The notes: generated from the sequence alone by a model not told the origin. DNA of 64,000 bases from Ligula intestinalis (GCA_036362985.1 JAYGXS010000004.1:11933462-11997461); one strand, 5' to 3'; shown: positions 43,230 through 53,681, counted from the first letter of the stretch. A program made the numbers and translations.

Positions 43230-46200
43230 CCTTGCGTGTAAATAATAAAATAAATAAATTTTATATTTTAGGCCCGAAGGTCCTCGTCATTGCAAACTTA
43301 GTGCTGTGGAAAAGTAAACACAAAGTTGATAAATTCTGCTCTCCGTGAACAACCACATAGGCAGCGGGAGCGTTTAGTACTGTTGGCAGATAAAATTAAT
43401 ACCCATCAACATATCGTTATTTTAAAATAGTAGTCAACACTCGCTGAAAATGCATGGTGAACTAAAGAGGAAGCAGTGAAAAAACTCCTACCATTAAAAC
43501 GGGGGCAGAGTTCAGCGGAGCCCCGCTTAAAAAGAAAACAAAACGTAGGAGAAAAAAATTGCTTCTGCAAAATTAAGGAGGTTGGTTGAGAGGATTGATT
43601 ATAGTGCAAATGAGACAGGACTGTTGATGAGAACGTATGAGGGTTGGAAATGCTTCTTGTCAATTGGAGAAACCATATAGCAGCAGAGGCTGTCGTTCAC
43701 CACTGTAACACCGCCCGACTGGCTTCATGATCAACCATCAGGGAGGTTAGACCGGAGGAGGCCATTGCGGATAACAGGGTCGACAAGATGAGGGAACAGC
43801 ATAGGTCACGTCATCATCACCAAAACGCTGGAGATGCGACCTTGTGGACTGCGGAGTTCATCTACGAGCTGCCGCAAATAGCAGAACCACCGTGAGCACG
43901 ATTAGAGTCCATGAAGCACATCGTCAGGGTTGTAAAACGCGAAACGGAGAACAGCAATGATGACTGGACAGAGAAGTGAACGAAACATCGTTGCAAATAT
44001 CACTCTATAGAGGAAGAAATAGACATATATGGAAAACAATGTAATATAAATATAACCACCTCAAATACCAGAAAGACTTTATTCAAAGTCCAAAATTTGT
44101 GTGTTTGGGAAGGAGACGGATAACAAGGACTTTATATCTTCCGAAGTTAAGTGTTAACGTTATTTGGATTCAAAAACTGCTAGGTTAGACGACAGTCTAA
44201 TTTCGAGGAGAATATTATTCCAGAGGAAGGCATATTTGGAGGCAAAGAAGTGAGAATGGTTCGAAGTGGAGCTTAAGGGAGGTGCAATAATCCTGGAGGA
44301 ATTACGAGTGGCATAAGGTGTATCTGCAGGAATGAGAGCGTTGGTTCGTGGAAGGTTAGGGGTAGAGTTAACGCGAAAGAGGAAACAGAGGTCCGCTTCG
44401 AGTCTTCTGACCCTAAGAAATGTCATGTTCGCTAACTGAAATCTCTCCGTATAAGAAATAGTGGATCGAGGAAGAGCAAATATTTTGCGAGTAAATACCC
44501 TCTATACATTTTTAATCTTACCGCGGTCAGAAGCATTCATTTGACCAAAGAGGGGACAGCCATATTCTAGGATGAGTAGAACATACATGTGATAAAGTTT
44601 TAACTTTATTTCCAGCAGGAAGAAATTGTGTGATATAAAACCACATATCTGTGTAGCCTTCGTAGATATTCGATCCGCATGAGGCGACAATGCTAGTTTA
44701 TTTGTGTAGCTTAGACCTAAGTCTTTTATAGCTGATCGTTCTAAAAGTGGAGTATTTTGAAAGACTAGGGGACGAGGAAGCTTGGCGGGACCGAAACACA
44801 TGAAACTACACTTGGATGGAGAGAACTACGTCTGCCAGGTAGCACCCCAACGTGAGTGTGTAAGCAGGTCTGCGTTTATTTTATCAACGCAAATATTGTC
44901 TGTGGCCTTAGAAAATGAGTATATGCATTTGAGTTCATCTGCATAAATGAGATTCTGTAAATTTTTCAGCGAAATCGACATTTCATTTATGTATAGAATG
45001 AAGAGTAAAGGACCTAATACAGTGCTTTGAAAAGCGCCATTCATGATCAGCTGAGCAGTGGATTAACTATTACTTACTAAGACCTTCGGGCTGCGGTTAG
45101 ACAGGTATGAGGCAATGAAATCGAGGAGGGGAGGCCTGATGCCTAGGGCTTCCAGGTTCACTATAAGGCGCCTATGCGGCACTATGTCAAAAACTTTACT
45201 AAGGTCAAAGATAATCACGATGACTGATCGCTGTTCATTACGAAGTTAAGTAGCAGGTAAAGGAATGCCAAGTGGCAGGTTTCGCATGATCTTCCAGGTA
45301 GAAATCCATGCTGTGAGGCACTTAATAGTTTATTTGCTACACAAAAATCGAGAATTTGATTAAAAATGATCTTTTCCAAAAGTTTGGCTAGGGCCGGGGT
45401 TTTATGAACACCTCGGTAGTTATTTATATCTGAACGAGATCCGGACTTGAAGACTGGAAGAATAATAGATATCGTCCCTGAGTCAGGAAAGAAACCGTTT
45501 AGAAGATAAGCTCAGAATAGATGACTTCGTAACCGGGGAAGCTGAATACTCTCTTGATGAGTGAATTCGGAAGGCCGTCAGTTCCCGAGGAGTGCGAGTT
45601 TTTTAGACGGATAATGTGCTTACGAATAACTTCTATGGAGAAATCTATGGTACTGATAGTATTGACTGAGCATGGATGAAACGGCGGGAGCGGTTCAGAT
45701 TACGTCATAAGGTGCTTTGCAAAGAATGCATTGAACAGTTCAGCCTTCTCAGACTCATCTTGCACAAAGGTTTTATTTTCATTCAGTACAGGGGGGATTT
45801 CGTGACCTCGTTTAGCGAAGGAACGACGACGGAACAGTTAGGCAATAGATTTTGCAGAGTTTAACTCGCTGACTGCGCAAGAGTTCCTCTGTTTGACTCT
45901 TAGACGCTAATTCGAATATCTCTGCGATTCTAACGTGCAAAGATAATGAACTAGTAGACTGGTCTTTCAGCTGCTTCCTCAATTTCTTTAGTCGGGGCAA
46001 AAGAAAATGAGGGACGGTCGATTCTGGTGCGTAGGTTTCGCAATTTTAGTGGGCAAATTTTATTAGAAACGACTGACATGAGTTCAGCAAATTGTCAAAT
46101 AATTTTTTGAAATTTTATTTTTTATTTTTTTCGAAATTAACTTTGTATAGATAGTGCCGTACTGGCGCTGAAAAATATTAATTCCAGATTCCAAATATGC

Positions 46201-47860
46201 AGCGTCATTAATGGAGGAGAGACTCTGCCAGTCTTATGAGACAAGAACATTTTTGATTAAGCTAATGTCTGCGATGTCATAAGCATGATAGGCATGACCA
46301 GCACTAGCCTTTTCCGTAGAAGGAAGCTAAAGGCAACAGCGAATTAATGTGTGATAACTTTGGAAGATGTCCTGCTTAAAATCAACGAAGAGGGGAGCAA
46401 TACCCTTTGTAAAAATCAGATCTAGGGTATGATTCTGTCTTGTTGGGATACGAACCAGTTAAGACCAGTTAGAAAAATTAATGGTATCTAGGAAAGGCTG
46501 AAATCTAGGTGGACAACAGTTTAAAAGCCAGTTGATTTCAGGAAAATTAAAATCTCCAGCAATAATTTTAACTCCAAAAGTGGATTATGAAATAAACTTG
46601 AATATCTCATACAGATTTGCATCTTCTTAAGATGAAGATTTAGGAGGATTATGTACACATCCGATAATCGCCTTTTACCGGAGCGACAGGATAATGGAAG
46701 TGAAACAGTAATTTCCAGAGAAGGACGTGCTATTTAAATAAAATGTAAAGTGCCTAAATGACGTTCTAATATATAGAAAACAACCACCAGCACGCTTATT
46801 TATGCGATCATGACGACAGAGATCATACTCGTCTATGATAAGGGAGGAGTCAGAAATGATTGGATGGGTCCAAGATTTTTTTATGTATATAGCATCGGGC
46901 ATCATCTCGAAAGCGATAGCTCGAAGTTGAGCCATTTTATTTATAACGGACTTGGCATTAAGAACTATGACATCTAGTGTGTTTCGAGTGACATGACTAT
47001 GGCTATCGTTATTCATAAAAAAGTATTGAGAGGTGAATGGGTAAACTGTAGGCCATTGTTATTTGGAGAATAAGCAGTGACGGGTATGGAGCTATTTGTA
47101 TATGGGAATCCAATAATTTATGGCGGATAAGGTGTGATATATGTAGAGACCTCACTTTCTGGCATGGAAAAATGAGGAGAGGATAGACCAAAATAAGCTT
47201 CTGGGCCATTTAGGAGGAATGGGGGAGGCTAGAAGGCATGTAGAAGTTAGCAGGTTTGGGTGGATGAGGGTGGGTAACGGAACTTAGAGGGGGAAATGGT
47301 GATATAAAATTAGTGTTGGGGCCATTTGCGTAAGGACAGGTGGTCCTTATCAGTGAATCTCCCGTATGGCAACTGCGATTAGATTTAAAACTGAACCAGT
47401 TTGGTTAACTGCCATGCAAATCAGATGTTTCGTGTTTCAGGCCCGACGTGTTCGATAACGCATTATGCGGGGGAATAATATGACTCGCATGGTCAAGGGA
47501 GGAGCTAGGTTGTGGTGAGGAAGCAGTCGGCCTTAACGCTTTTGACGGTATTGGCGACATTATTGATGAGCTTTTTGCAGAGTTAAAGGCAACGGAATTG
47601 ATCGATTGTTGGACAGAGAATATATTCAGACTAGTTGTTATCGCAGTAGATGTTGGAGCGGCGGGGCTTGCAGGTCCCGAGATCGAGAGGGATGGGCTAA
47701 TTGGTGCACTGATGTTTATGGGCCTATGACTAAACATTTGGGAGGCAGGGATAGCAGGTGTACAGATGGTTACGGGACTATGACAACACATCCGGGGGCA
47801 CGGATAACGGGTGTACTGAAGTTAGCGCGCGTATTACCAGACATCTGGGGTGGAGGATAA
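43230..47860 (-). mobile_element. CR1-like non-LTR retrotransposon, copy 2 (opposite strand)
   Basis: About 4.6 kb on the minus strand, colinear with copy 1 from the ORF1 minisatellite to the 3' hairpin and (TTTA)n tail (43245-43265). It faces copy 1 tail to tail with a 4.1-kb spacer. At its 5' end it abuts a short (ATTT)n stretch (47862-47876), suggesting insertion next to an existing microsatellite or tail. Confidence 0.9.
44160..47830 (-). pseudogene. CR1-like copy 2 coding remains
   Basis: ORF1 pieces at 47830-47405 (INISAPISPSLSISGPASPA) and 47209-47009 end in the same ATGA overlap with ORF2. Endonuclease: 47016-46675 (VIVLNAKSVINKMAQLRAIA). Linker: 46000-45812. RT: fragments from 45650 to 44826 with VLGPLLFILYINEM and motif C LIYADELK (YADE, catalytic Asp to Glu). 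C-terminal domain: 44801-44160. Frameshifts are frequent, unlike copy 1, but the codons at the four stop positions of copy 1 are sense here. Confidence 0.88.
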
Positions 47861-47876
47861 ATAAATAAATAAACCC

Positions 47877-48370
47877 CATAGGAACTTAAGGCTTACCATA
47901 CTGCAGAACTAGTTCGAGTATCCCAAGATATTACACGGATACATACGCAACAACCAAAGAATTCGTGACCCGATTCCATCTTTGTGGTCCCAAAATGGAT
48001 CACTGGAGGTGGATGACCGAGAAACCCAGTCCTCTCTGGCTTCTTTCAGTTGATATGCACCCATAAAGCCAATCCCCCTCCTCTTCCCCACCCAGACCAA
48101 CAACAAAATTGGGCAACCATTGCAGAAGAAGATGCCTTTGGCTTCTTGCCTGCATTGATAAGGACAGAGAAAGGACCATCGGGAATTTAGGAGATCCTCT
48201 TGAAACTATTTGCTCTGCCAACCCGCCCCCTCGGGAACCTAGATGTTTCCATTAACCACCGCTCAATCAAACGAAGCCAAATGGAATTACTCAGTCTAAA
48301 CTGCTGCCTGTTCGTTGGCTACCAACCATCATCAGACTTCCTTCACCTATTTCTACTCTACTACTCTGTC
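47877..48370. other. Unassigned sequence
   Basis: The minus strand has two overlapping open frames at about 48221-47909, one including KRRGIGFMGAYQLKEAREDW. I considered a calpain C2-like exon because of the neighbouring gene, but the match is too weak and splice sites are not convincing. Confidence 0.35.
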
Positions 48371-48374
48371 TTAT

Positions 48375-48972
48375 AAAAATAAGGTTTATTTGTAAAGCAC
48401 ATCTTTGGCGCCGTCAAAAACCCCGGAAGGCAGGAAAAAAACTAACCCAAACCCCTTCTTTCGCAGTGACTATTGCATTTGTTTTGGTCTTTTACTAGGT
48501 CAATAGTGTGCGAAATAAGGAGTTTGTTTTAAGTGAAAAAATCTGACTTCTCAGGTACAATACTAGAAAAACATGAAATAAAATAACTTTACATTGTACG
48601 TGTTACGGTTTTATAGTAAGAATACTTGGGGTCTGGAAAAACTGTCATGTCCTTTAACTGAGGTATACTTAGCCGCGGTCAGTTTGAAGGCGAAACATAA
48701 TCAGCTGAGGACATCGCATTTTCCGTATGTATGGGTCTGCTCGATACGGTGATTACAATCGTTGTCCATTGGCAGGATTTTGATAATTAGATGGGACGTT
48801 GCAGATGTCTGAGGTGGGTCGAGGCAGTTGGAAGCTGATTGCGAAGCACCATCGTCATTCAAGTGCATCGGCAGAGGACACTTGGTCTTTCGTTTGTCGA
48901 ATATCCAAGTGAGATTTAGATTTACATCATTAGTTTTTATATTTCTGATACATTATAAGAGGAAACAATATA
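48375..48972 (-). repeat. Repeat F, copy 2
   Basis: Inverted relative to 39143-39743 with few differences, ending at AATAAGG (the tail side) near 48378. It lies about 100 bases downstream, in the same sense, of the CR1-like copy 3 coding end, as copy 1 does for CR1-like copy 1. Confidence 0.85.
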
Positions 48973-49224
48973 TATATTTTTGTATAATTGAAGAGAAAAT
49001 TATTTTCTTTCATAATAATATTTTTATTAACATTGAGATGTTAGTCGAAGAATCTTGGAATAGATAAATTGTTCTTAGTTGATTTTTTATTTTTAAAGAC
49101 TGGAAAAAGAGGCAAGGCACAATTTTGCTTAATGTTTGATTTGATCAACAATGAAAACCGCCGCCTGGAAAGCCTCCAGCAGTGGCCAGTTTTCCTCAAA
49201 ATGTGCGGGAAATCCCCTGGACCG

Positions 49225-50005
49225 TTAGATCCCTTTCGGTCCGAATTGGATGTCAAAGAACTGGTTTGCAAAGTGTCCTATTTTTTTTAGAAATATATGC
49301 GTCATGTCATTTGAGAAGAACTGCTTGGTCTTTCTTCTAAATTCGGCTAAACTGTGGCTTTTGCGAATATCGTTGGTTAGGGCATTCCATATGATCGCAT
49401 ATCTTATGGTGTAGAAATTTGATCGCTGGGCCGTCCTAGCTTTAGCGTTATGAATTGTATGCTGTTTGTTTCTAGTGGGACGGGAACCGTTTTGATTTGT
49501 TAACATATTATTGCTAAGGATGTTATGATTATGTGTCACTTTAAATAGGAAAGTTAAACCATTTTGGAGTCGCCTTTGCCAGAGTGGTTTAAGACCATAT
49601 CTATTGTACATTATTGTATAGGAGTCTCGGGCGTCATCGCCTTTGCACAGAACTCTGGTAAACCTTCTCTGGATTCTTTCTAGTTTCTGTCTGTCATCTG
49701 ATGACATGGTACCGAAAAATATTGAGCAGTAATCTAGAATAGGTAAAACGTACATTTTGTAAAGTTTAGTCTTAAGTGTAATTGATGTGAAATTTTTACT
49801 TATGAAGCCACATAGTCGATTGGCTTTTAGTGCGATTTGTTTAACATGTGGGGATAAGTCAAGAGTATTAGAGTAGCTAAGACCTAAATCTTTTAAAGAT
49901 GTGAGCTCTTTTATTTCTTGACCACGAAACATTATGGGGGAAGTTTTAGTGGTCCAAAAATAATGAGATGACATTTTGTTGGTGAAAACGGCATTTGCCA
50001 CTGAA
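49225..50005 (-). CDS. CR1-like reverse transcriptase C-terminal region, copy 3
   Basis: An uninterrupted frame of about 260 codons from the assembly gap to the stop at 49225. It reads KDLGLSYSNTLDLSPHVKQI, CGFISKNFTSITLKTKLYKM, YVLPILDYCSIFFGTMS, KLERIQRRFTRVLCKGD and IRYAIIWNALTNDIRKS, ending IQFGPKGI. It aligns along its length with the C-terminus of copy 1 (KDLGLSYTNKLALSPHADRI, MYVLPILEYCCPLFDLM, ENGPPGI) but is clearly a separate lineage. The catalytic RT domain would lie in or beyond the gap. This is the least damaged non-LTR fragment in the window. Confidence 0.85.
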
Positions 50006-50269
50006 NNNNNNNNNNNNNNNNNNNNNNNNNNNNNNNNNNNNNNNNNNNNNNNNNNNNNNNNNNNNNNNNNNNNNNNNNNNNNNNNNNNNNNNNNNNNNNN
50101 NNNNNNNNNNNNNNNNNNNNNNNNNNNNNNNNNNNNNNNNNNNNNNNNNNNNNNNNNNNNNNNNNNNNNNNNNNNNNNNNNNNNNNNNNNNNNNNNNNNN
50201 NNNNNNNNNNNNNNNNNNNNNNNNNNNNNNNNNNNNNNNNNNNNNNNNNNNNNNNNNNNNNNNNNNNNN
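50006..50269. other. Assembly gap (264 N)
   Basis: Unknown sequence inside the CR1-like copy 3. The non-round size suggests an estimated gap. The 70 bases to its right do not visibly continue the RT. Confidence 0.99.
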
Positions 50270-50398
50270 AAGGTCACCTGAGCGCAAAAAAATGCTGGCT
50301 GACGCGCGTAAGATGACCCTAGGCGCAAGCGCGACCTTCACTAACCTCAGATGAACCCTGGGGGGGGGGGAGCATGGCTCCTATTTCATTTATAGGAC

Positions 50399-50672
50399 AT
50401 GAAAGAGTTCAGTGCTAATGCCCTCGACTTGAGACCGTTGCCAAAGTGGAAACGTCGAAGAGGGGGTCAACTCAAAACCTGGCTCGACTCAGTCCGTCAA
50501 GACACGGAAGTGGTTCTTGGACCTTCGGTATTCGGTCTCCGGCGCTGGCGAAGAGAATGGGTCGAATTGCCTAGGACTTCTGCCACGGATCGTCGCGCGT
50601 GGAGGAGCACCATATGGGACATAATTGAGGCCGGCTAGATCAGTCATGATCGCAGCCGCAACAAGTGCAAGT
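50399..50672 (+). pseudogene. RTE-type retrotransposon 3' end
   Basis: Encodes the C-terminus of an RTE/BovB-like polymerase: WKRRRGGQLKTWLDSVRQD, GPSVFGLRRWRREWVELPRT, RRAWRSTIWDIIEAG then stop. It continues through CAGTCATGATCGCAGCCGCA to a short (AAGT)n tail. Matches 60661-60900 of the longer RTE copy. Everything upstream is missing, as in typical 5'-truncated insertions. Confidence 0.87.
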
Positions 50673-50796
50673 AAGTAAGTGGGGGGGGGCTTCCGGGCTT
50701 TGGAGATGCACCTGTTGGTTAGCAAGCTTGCCGCGGACATCAGGACGCCGGCGAACGGGGCAGTGGAGCGGCTGCTACAAACTCTCAGTTCCCGGA

Positions 50797-50905
50797 AGGG
50801 TCTCATAGCTCAGCTGGCTAGAACGTTCGCTGTACTAAAGCTTTCTCCCTGCTGGCGTGGGTTCGAATCCCACCAACTTTTTTACAATTGGATTAAATTA
50901 ATTAT
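50797..50905 (+). repeat. tRNA-derived SINE-1, best single copy
   Basis: A box TAGCTCAGCTGG at 50806 and B box GGTTCGAATCC at 50860, both matching the RNA polymerase III internal promoter, followed by T6 and the family tail ACAATTGGATTAAATTAA. The acceptor stem does not pair, so this is a SINE head and not a functional tRNA. Confidence 0.85.
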
Positions 50906-51000
50906 TCAAATCTGCCAAAATCTTCTAATTTTTGACTCAATAGTTGGTCTGTTAGACTAGAGAAGTTTGAAACATCGTTTCCCAGGTACAAATTTGAAGA

Positions 51001-51069
51001 CAGCGTATGTAGCAGAATTTAATGGCACCATAAATTTCGCGAGCGCTCATCAGCCGCTTCCACTCGCTG
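51001..51069 (-). ncRNA. Hammerhead ribozyme candidate, complete core (type I)
   Basis: On the minus strand, in order: CAGCG (helix I distal); loop AGTGGA; AGCGG (helix I proximal); core CTGATGA; helix II GCG-CT-CGC; core GAAA, whose last A starts helix III. Helix III is ATTTA plus TGG, loop TG, then CCA, a bulged T and TAAAT. Cleavage would follow ATT. The 3' strand CTGCT pairs with AGCGG over 5 bp including one G-U; loop ACATA; CGCTG closes with CAGCG over 5 bp. All invariant hammerhead positions are present and all three helices pair. It sits in a PLE terminal repeat, where hammerheads are an established feature. Confidence 0.8.
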
Positions 51070-51278
51070 CATAAACAGATTAACGAATGATAGATTACAG
51101 AATTGAATTCATACAGAAAAATCGATCCAAAACATCAAGGTCACTTGAGTTAGCCAAGGGGCAATCAATAAAGTAGGAATTCAAACATTGTGGGCAGCAA
51201 AAACGTAGCAAAAACGTCTAAGGAAAAAAATTATAAGGCAAAAAGATGCGAAGGGGGTGGGTAAACAGGGAGCCGGTG

Positions 51279-51707
51279 CTACCACGGAAGGGTTAGGTTC
51301 ACCACATGCTCCAGTTGTTTACATAGGTCAGGTTTAAACTGCCTTATGTATGCTGCCTCCAGGTAGCGTAAGATACGAGTTTTTCGTGCCCGAACAAGTA
51401 CTCGGAAGGATGTTTTAGGGTTAACAGAATGACCCGTATCCAATAGGTGTTCAGTGATATAAGAACGGGGAGTCCTATTCTCCTGTCTTAATAACCAACT
51501 CAGCAAGTGCTCTTTTGCTCTGGCTGCCAATTGCCGCTGTGTTTGCCCTATATACTTGCATCCGCAAGTGCATGTAAATTGGTAAACAACATAAGAAGTG
51601 GCATGTGGTGAACCTAACCCTTCCGTGGTAGCACCGGCTCCTTGTTTACCCACCCCCTTCCCACCATTTTGCCTTAGACAGTTTACTGCGTTTTTTGCTG
51701 CCCACAA
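51279..51707 (-). CDS. GIY-YIG endonuclease domain of PLE-E
   Basis: A 142-codon open frame. The nuclease starts at about residue 40: YVVYQFTCTCGCKYIGQTQR, then QLAARAKEHLLSWLL, a distal HLLDTGHSVNPKTSF and ILRYLEAAYIRQFKPDL. The GIY-YIG strand (VYQF ... YIGQT), the Arg of the alpha helix region and the C-terminal Glu (LEAAYI) are all present, so the domain could fold. The RT is absent. The first part of the frame overlaps the right palindrome arm. Confidence 0.85.
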   Translation of the reverse strand: MWAAKNAVNCLRQNGGKGVGKQGAGATTEGLGSPHATSYVVYQFTCTCGCKYIGQTQRQLAARAKEHLLSWLLRQENRTPRSYITEHLLDTGHSVNPKTSFRVLVRARKTRILRYLEAAYIRQFKPDLCKQLEHVVNLTLPW

Positions 51708-51824
51708 TGTTTGAATTCCTACCTTATTGATTGCCTCTTGGTTAACTCAAGTGACCTTGATGCTTTGGATCGATTTTCTGTATGAATTCAATTCTGTAAT
51801 TTATCATTCGTTATTCTGTTCATG

Positions 51825-51893
51825 CAGCGAGTGGAAGCGGCTGATGAGCGCTCGCAAAATTTATGGTGCCATTAAATTCTGCTACATACGCTG
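51825..51893 (+). ncRNA. Hammerhead-like mirror copy with mutated core
   Basis: Inverted partner of 51001-51069, almost identical. The core GAAA reads AAAA, which removes the invariant G12, so cleavage should be abolished. Confidence 0.72.
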
Positions 51894-51907
51894 TGTTCAA
51901 ACTAAAG

Positions 51908-52594
51908 AAGGGCATCAGTATCTAGGGCCTTCGTGTTGATTGAAACCTCACCAATCTCATTCTCTCTTCTAGAGTTTAAAATGCCTGAAAGGCAAGACTT
52001 GGATACGCTGTTTGACCTTTCGCCTCTCAGGCGTCACATGCAGGCTGGTCTACCAACAGACACAGACCAAACTCGGATAGTACATCGTTAAGAGTAAGCA
52101 TAAGGCTACATTAAAGAAGATGCGTCAGGAACTGAACCCTAGGCAACCATTGAAAACAATCCAATAAATGACTTTTAAGACACCGTGGTAACTCCAAGCG
52201 AGTTAAATCTTTATCCACTCACGCGGACTTTTGAAGTTGAGCTGCCATTTTTATTTGCTCTTCACGCACGTGAGAATTTTGTTATTTTGTACTACTCCAC
52301 TCATTTCTCTGCTTTGTTTGTCTGCACTATGATCCTGTAGTCATTGCTTAAGTATACTAACACCTTTTTGAATGAACTTAAGTTGGAATTTGTTTACCGG
52401 CGACAGTCTTAGTCGTCGAATTTTTTATTATTCGACGTTAAGTTCATCACGCTCCTCCCTACAAATATCTTTACGACAGGAAAAAACACCGCTGCGGCTA
52501 ACAGAATGGCTCCAAACGACAACCAGAAAGCAAGTCCTGAGTTTCTGTCAGGAAATTTTCGTTTAATCACAAAAAAACTCAAGATAGGGAGTTA
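51908..52594. other. No recognisable feature
   Basis: No coding motif or repeat relation that I can support. Confidence 0.4.
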
Positions 52595-52800
52595 CTTCTG
52601 TTGAAAAAGGAACACAACAAGATTGAAGTTACTTGTCTTCAAGAAATTTAGTTAAATGGCGATAGCTACTTGTAAACTATTATACCTCCTTATTTTTACG
52701 GCTTTTGCACGGAGCGAAAATGCTTATCGAGTAGTAGAGATGGCGGAGTGGCTGTTTTTGTGAACCAGACATAGTGCATAAACTCAGCTATTATGCTACA
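52595..52800 (+). pseudogene. Non-LTR endonuclease N-terminal relic
   Basis: With stops, the plus strand reads LLKKEHNKIEVTCLQEI, then PPYFYGFCTERKC and SSRDGGVAVFVNQT. This follows the start of APE-type endonucleases of non-LTR elements (ICLQE, then a GGVAVFV strand). Only about 65 codons remain. The element family cannot be told. Confidence 0.55.
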
Positions 52801-53160
52801 GCGACCCTTTAAAACGGCTCAAAAATTCGCTGATCGCACTCTTGATGACCTTGCCCATCCACTCCACTCTAAAATTAATGACTGCGAAGCTTCCGACATA
52901 TGTTCTGCCGTACATCGACATATCAGCATACCCGTTCTTAGCTAGCACACTAACACAAAGGCGACGAAACGGAGATCCAGAAGTTAAGATTAGATCTGTC
53001 TCCATAATAGACGTGGATTTCATGTAAACCTCTAGATCTCTGAGTATTTAGTTCTTGGTCTCGGTGAATGGAGTCATTTTGCTGAAAATTTTGAATGCCA
53101 CTTTCAGAATAAAGCGGATATATTTTTGTTCGTCAGTAAGGAAAGGTTGGGGGTAATTGA
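52801..53160. other. No recognisable feature
   Basis: A 75-codon minus-strand open frame has no motif and no acceptor that would link it to the calpain gene. Confidence 0.4.
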
Positions 53161-53164
53161 GCCC

Positions 53165-53545
53165 TTACCAATACTAGCGAAAGTGTGAGTCGCAGGAAGT
53201 AATTGAGAAGCAGACAACTCGATGAGTGGGACAACACATTTATCCGCCTGACGTTTCGAGATCCGTCAGAGGATTCATCATCAGAGACATAAGCAGAAAG
53301 GTGTAACCACTACTGCTCTCTGAGAAGAAGAAGAAGAAGAAGAAGAAGAAGAAGACTCGATTACTGGGACAATATGTTGATTCGCCAGACCTTTCGACAT
53401 CCGTCGCGGATTCATCATCAGGGACATGAATAGGAAGCAGTAGCTTTCAGCTTATGTCTCTGATGATGAATTCGCGACAGATTTCGAAACCTTAGGCCAA
53501 TAAAAGTGTTGCCCCAGCGATCGAGACGTCTTCTTCTTCTTAATT
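53165..53545. repeat. Array of three PLE terminal repeats with hammerhead-like cores
   Basis: Two copies on the minus strand (about 53165-53290 and 53320-53430) and one on the plus strand (about 53450-53545), sharing TGTCTCTGATGATGAAT, CGACGGAT, GAAACGTCAGGC and CCCAG-GATCGAG words. A (GAA)n microsatellite (53322-53355) lies inside. They lie in the calpain gene region downstream of the exon at 53682-53921. Confidence 0.78.
53246..53288 (-). ncRNA. Hammerhead-like motif with 2-bp helix III
   Basis: GTCT, CTGATGA, a helix II region of 20 bases in which ATCC pairs with GGAT across weaker closing pairs, GAAA, CGTC, AGGC. AC-GT forms the minimal helix III, cleavage would follow GTC, and GTCT pairs with AGGC (one G-U). 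This is the architecture described for PLE hammerheads. The imperfect base of helix II lowers confidence. Confidence 0.55.
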
Positions 53546-53681
53546 GAGCGCAATGGCTCAGACCGTTAATCACTCCATCAACGCAGTGCCACACAGGCGT
53601 ATTTGGCACACGGTAGGCATAATGCTATAGCATCGCCCACACACAAAAATGCACACAGTGCATGCACAGACGCCAACTAAC

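Larger units (their letters stand above)
50987..51907 (-). mobile_element. Palindromic Penelope-like element PLE-E
   Basis: A left arm (50987-51312) and right arm (51594-51907) are inverted copies of each other over about 320 bases, with a 280-base middle encoding most of a GIY-YIG nuclease. Each arm carries a hammerhead-like motif. The arms include the PLE terminal repeat and part of the coding sequence. The unit is a 5'-truncated PLE with an inverted duplication of its own end. Transcribed, it would form a long hairpin. Confidence 0.87.

Noticed and set aside
47909..48221. Calpain C2-like domain exon downstream of the calpain core
   Set aside because: KRRGIGF was suggestive, but the length, phase and flanking splice signals do not fit.
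50797..50880. Functional tRNA gene
   Set aside because: A and B boxes are good, but the acceptor stem does not pair and the element continues into the SINE tail.
52796..53023. Next calpain exon on the minus strand
   Set aside because: No acceptor in phase and no C2-like pattern.
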